Assembly: GCA_019243595.1 (NCBI GenBank)
Contig: JAFAUA010000433.1
Span: 1 to 7,096, forward strand
Source: Acidimicrobiia bacterium
Lineage (GTDB): Bacteria > Actinomycetota > Acidimicrobiia > Acidimicrobiales > AC-14
Reading direction: 5' to 3'
DNA length: 7,096 nucleotides
Under the pieces are notes generated by a model, which did not search any database, had not been told where the DNA came from, and saw only the letters and a program-made list of their open reading frames with translations. Positions within the stretch are counted from its first letter, which is position 1. The number at the start of each line of letters is the position of its first letter. Shown one piece after another: positions 6,622-7,096 of this stretch. The position numbers were made by a program, and so were the translations under genes.

Positions 6622-6837
6622 TCAGGCCACTTCGTCAGCCGGGTTGCAGTGGCGGCAGGCGTGGTAGCCGCGGTTGCGGGCCTCGGGCAGGCTGTCGGGC
6701 CCGAAGGCCAGGTAGGACTCGGCGGCCTCGATGTCGTCGATGGCGCACTGGTCGGTGGCGTTGTCGAGGTCGTGAACCCGCATCGTGCGCTTGTCGCCCA
6801 TGAAGCGGTTCTCTTCGAAGTTCCGGGGCCTGCTCAT
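6622..6837 (-). CDS. Small Cys/His protein, putative zinc-binding
   Basis: A 71-residue protein I do not recognise with certainty. Its C-terminal half has VHDL (His22), Cys31, and GYHACRHC (57-64, Cys61 and Cys64), giving H-x8-C-x29-C-x2-C. This arrangement resembles the small zinc modules in which a phrase such as F..xxEAxxxGYxxCxxC closes the site (Ada-type zinc-binding domain and related mini-domains); here the phrase is FGPDSLPEARNRGYHACRHC. His59 and His63 are further candidate ligands. No membrane segment or signal is present. The start is uncertain: ATG at 6837 is used, while ATG at 6801 and ATG at 6783 are in frame, the last beginning right before the conserved-looking VHDL. It is the first gene of the unit and lies four bases before the hydrolase start. 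It might be a metal-dependent regulatory or adaptor protein; function is unknown. Confidence 0.68.
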   Translation of the reverse strand: MSRPRNFEENRFMGDKRTMRVHDLDNATDQCAIDDIEAAESYLAFGPDSLPEARNRGYHACRHCNPADEVA

Positions 6838-6846
6838 CGTCCAGGG

Positions 6847-6852
6847 AATCTA
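6847..6852 (-). promoter_or_regulatory. Candidate -10 (TAGATT) for the hydrolase/SDR operon
   Basis: Read on the minus strand, TAGATT fits the TANNNT consensus and lies nine bases before the ATG at 6837, near-leaderless spacing. The -35 position is occupied by part of the 13-bp hairpin and shows no clear match. Weak evidence. Confidence 0.2.
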
Positions 6853-6870
6853 CGTCAGCACCCCAGACGC

Positions 6871-6906
6871 GGAACGGGGGCGCCTCGGAAGAAGCGCCCC
6901 CGTTCC
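6871..6906. repeat. 13-bp perfect inverted repeat upstream of the small Cys/His gene
   Basis: GGAACGGGGGCGC (6871-6883) pairs perfectly with GCGCCCCCGTTCC (6894-6906) around a ten-base loop. It has no T-run on either side, so it would be a terminator only of the U-less type. It lies 34 bases before the start of the minus-strand operon. It could be part of a leader, a second terminator behind the one at 6920-6951, or an operator for a dimeric regulator. Confidence 0.65.
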
Positions 6907-6919
6907 AGAGAATGTGCTG

Positions 6920-6951
6920 AAAACAAACCCGAGTGCCCGTGCTACTTCGGG
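6920..6951 (-). terminator. Rho-independent terminator or attenuator
   Basis: Read on the minus strand, CCCG(A)AGT(A)GC pairs with GCACTCGGG, a nine-pair stem with two single-A bulges and the loop ACGG. TTTGTTTT (6927 down to 6920) follows immediately. The T-run is on the minus side only, so it acts on transcripts coming from the right. It either ends a gene or RNA lying beyond 7096, or attenuates transcription into the operon starting at 6837. Confidence 0.55.
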
Positions 6952-7096
6952 AGGGACCACTCCCCGACCGGTACTCGAGCGGTGGCTGACGGGGATTCGC
7001 CAGCCGGTCCAGCTGCCGTCCTAGCGGCCAGCCACCTCCAGGGTCCCATAACGACTATCGCTCAGCTGGACCACCCCCTTTCTCTGGTGGCCCCAT
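6928..7096 (-). ncRNA. Possible structured leader or small RNA, unidentified
   Basis: This gene-free end is dense in inverted repeats. Perfect 10-bp stem: 7063-7072 with 7006-7015. Perfect 8-bp stem: 7029-7036 with 6981-6988. Hairpin: 6998-7005 with 6984-6991 around a six-base loop. The last contains one pair that is G-U when read on the minus strand but A-C on the plus strand, favouring a minus-strand RNA. The two 8-bp stems share bases and exclude each other, and the 10-bp stem interlaces with the first as in a pseudoknot. A terminator follows. I compared it by eye with tmRNA, RNase P, 6S, SRP, cobalamin and c-di-AMP riboswitches and saw no match. Alternatively the first part (7021-7096) is the end of a protein gene: one frame reads into the window and stops at TAG 7021-7023. 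Confidence 0.3.

Noticed and set aside
6928..7096. Known structured RNA (tmRNA, RNase P, 6S, SRP RNA, cobalamin or c-di-AMP riboswitch)
   Set aside because: None of the conserved core sequences of these families could be matched by eye on either strand; left as unidentified.
1..7096. Mobile elements, CRISPR arrays, toxin-antitoxin or defence genes, tRNA genes
   Set aside because: No transposase or integrase, no regularly spaced direct repeats, no tRNA-like cloverleaf and no defence-family motif was seen on either strand.

Overview
The window is GC-rich, with GTG/TTG starts and ATGA/GTGA/TTGA stop-start overlaps, and all proteins are of bacterial type. This suggests a high-GC actinobacterium-like organism, possibly uncultured. 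The phylum is an inference from composition and protein style; no rRNA or tRNA is present to fix it. Genes fill almost everything. The only stretch without a gene is the last ~259 bases.

There are three transcription units. (1) Positions 3631 down to 1, minus strand: an ABC-2 exporter ATPase, its membrane permease, a YghO-like GNAT acyltransferase and a lipoprotein of the phosphoesterase (AcpA/phospholipase C-like, PF04185) family that runs off the left edge. Two of the three junctions are stop-start overlaps and the third gap is 20 bases, so these four are almost certainly one operon. (2) Positions 3695-4534, plus strand, divergent from unit 1: thiS (sulfur carrier ending in Gly-Gly) followed by thiE (thiamine phosphate synthase), with no thiG between or beside them. 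(3) Positions 6837 down to 4547, minus strand, convergent with thiE: a small putative zinc-binding protein, an alpha/beta hydrolase, a retinol-dehydrogenase-like SDR and a SnoaL/NTF2-like protein. They are tightly packed and probably form a small-molecule (lipid, sterol or xenobiotic) metabolism operon.

The right end (6838-7096) is rich in inverted repeats read on the minus strand: a 10-bp perfect stem, two mutually exclusive 8-bp stems, a terminator-like hairpin followed by TTTGTTTT, and a 13-bp perfect hairpin just before unit 3. It may be a structured leader or attenuator, or the tail and terminator of an upstream gene. It matched no RNA family I could recognise by eye.

I found no mobile element, CRISPR array, phage gene or defence system. 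The items most worth a second look are the right-end structured region, the exporter/GNAT/phosphoesterase operon, and the small Cys/His protein heading unit 3.
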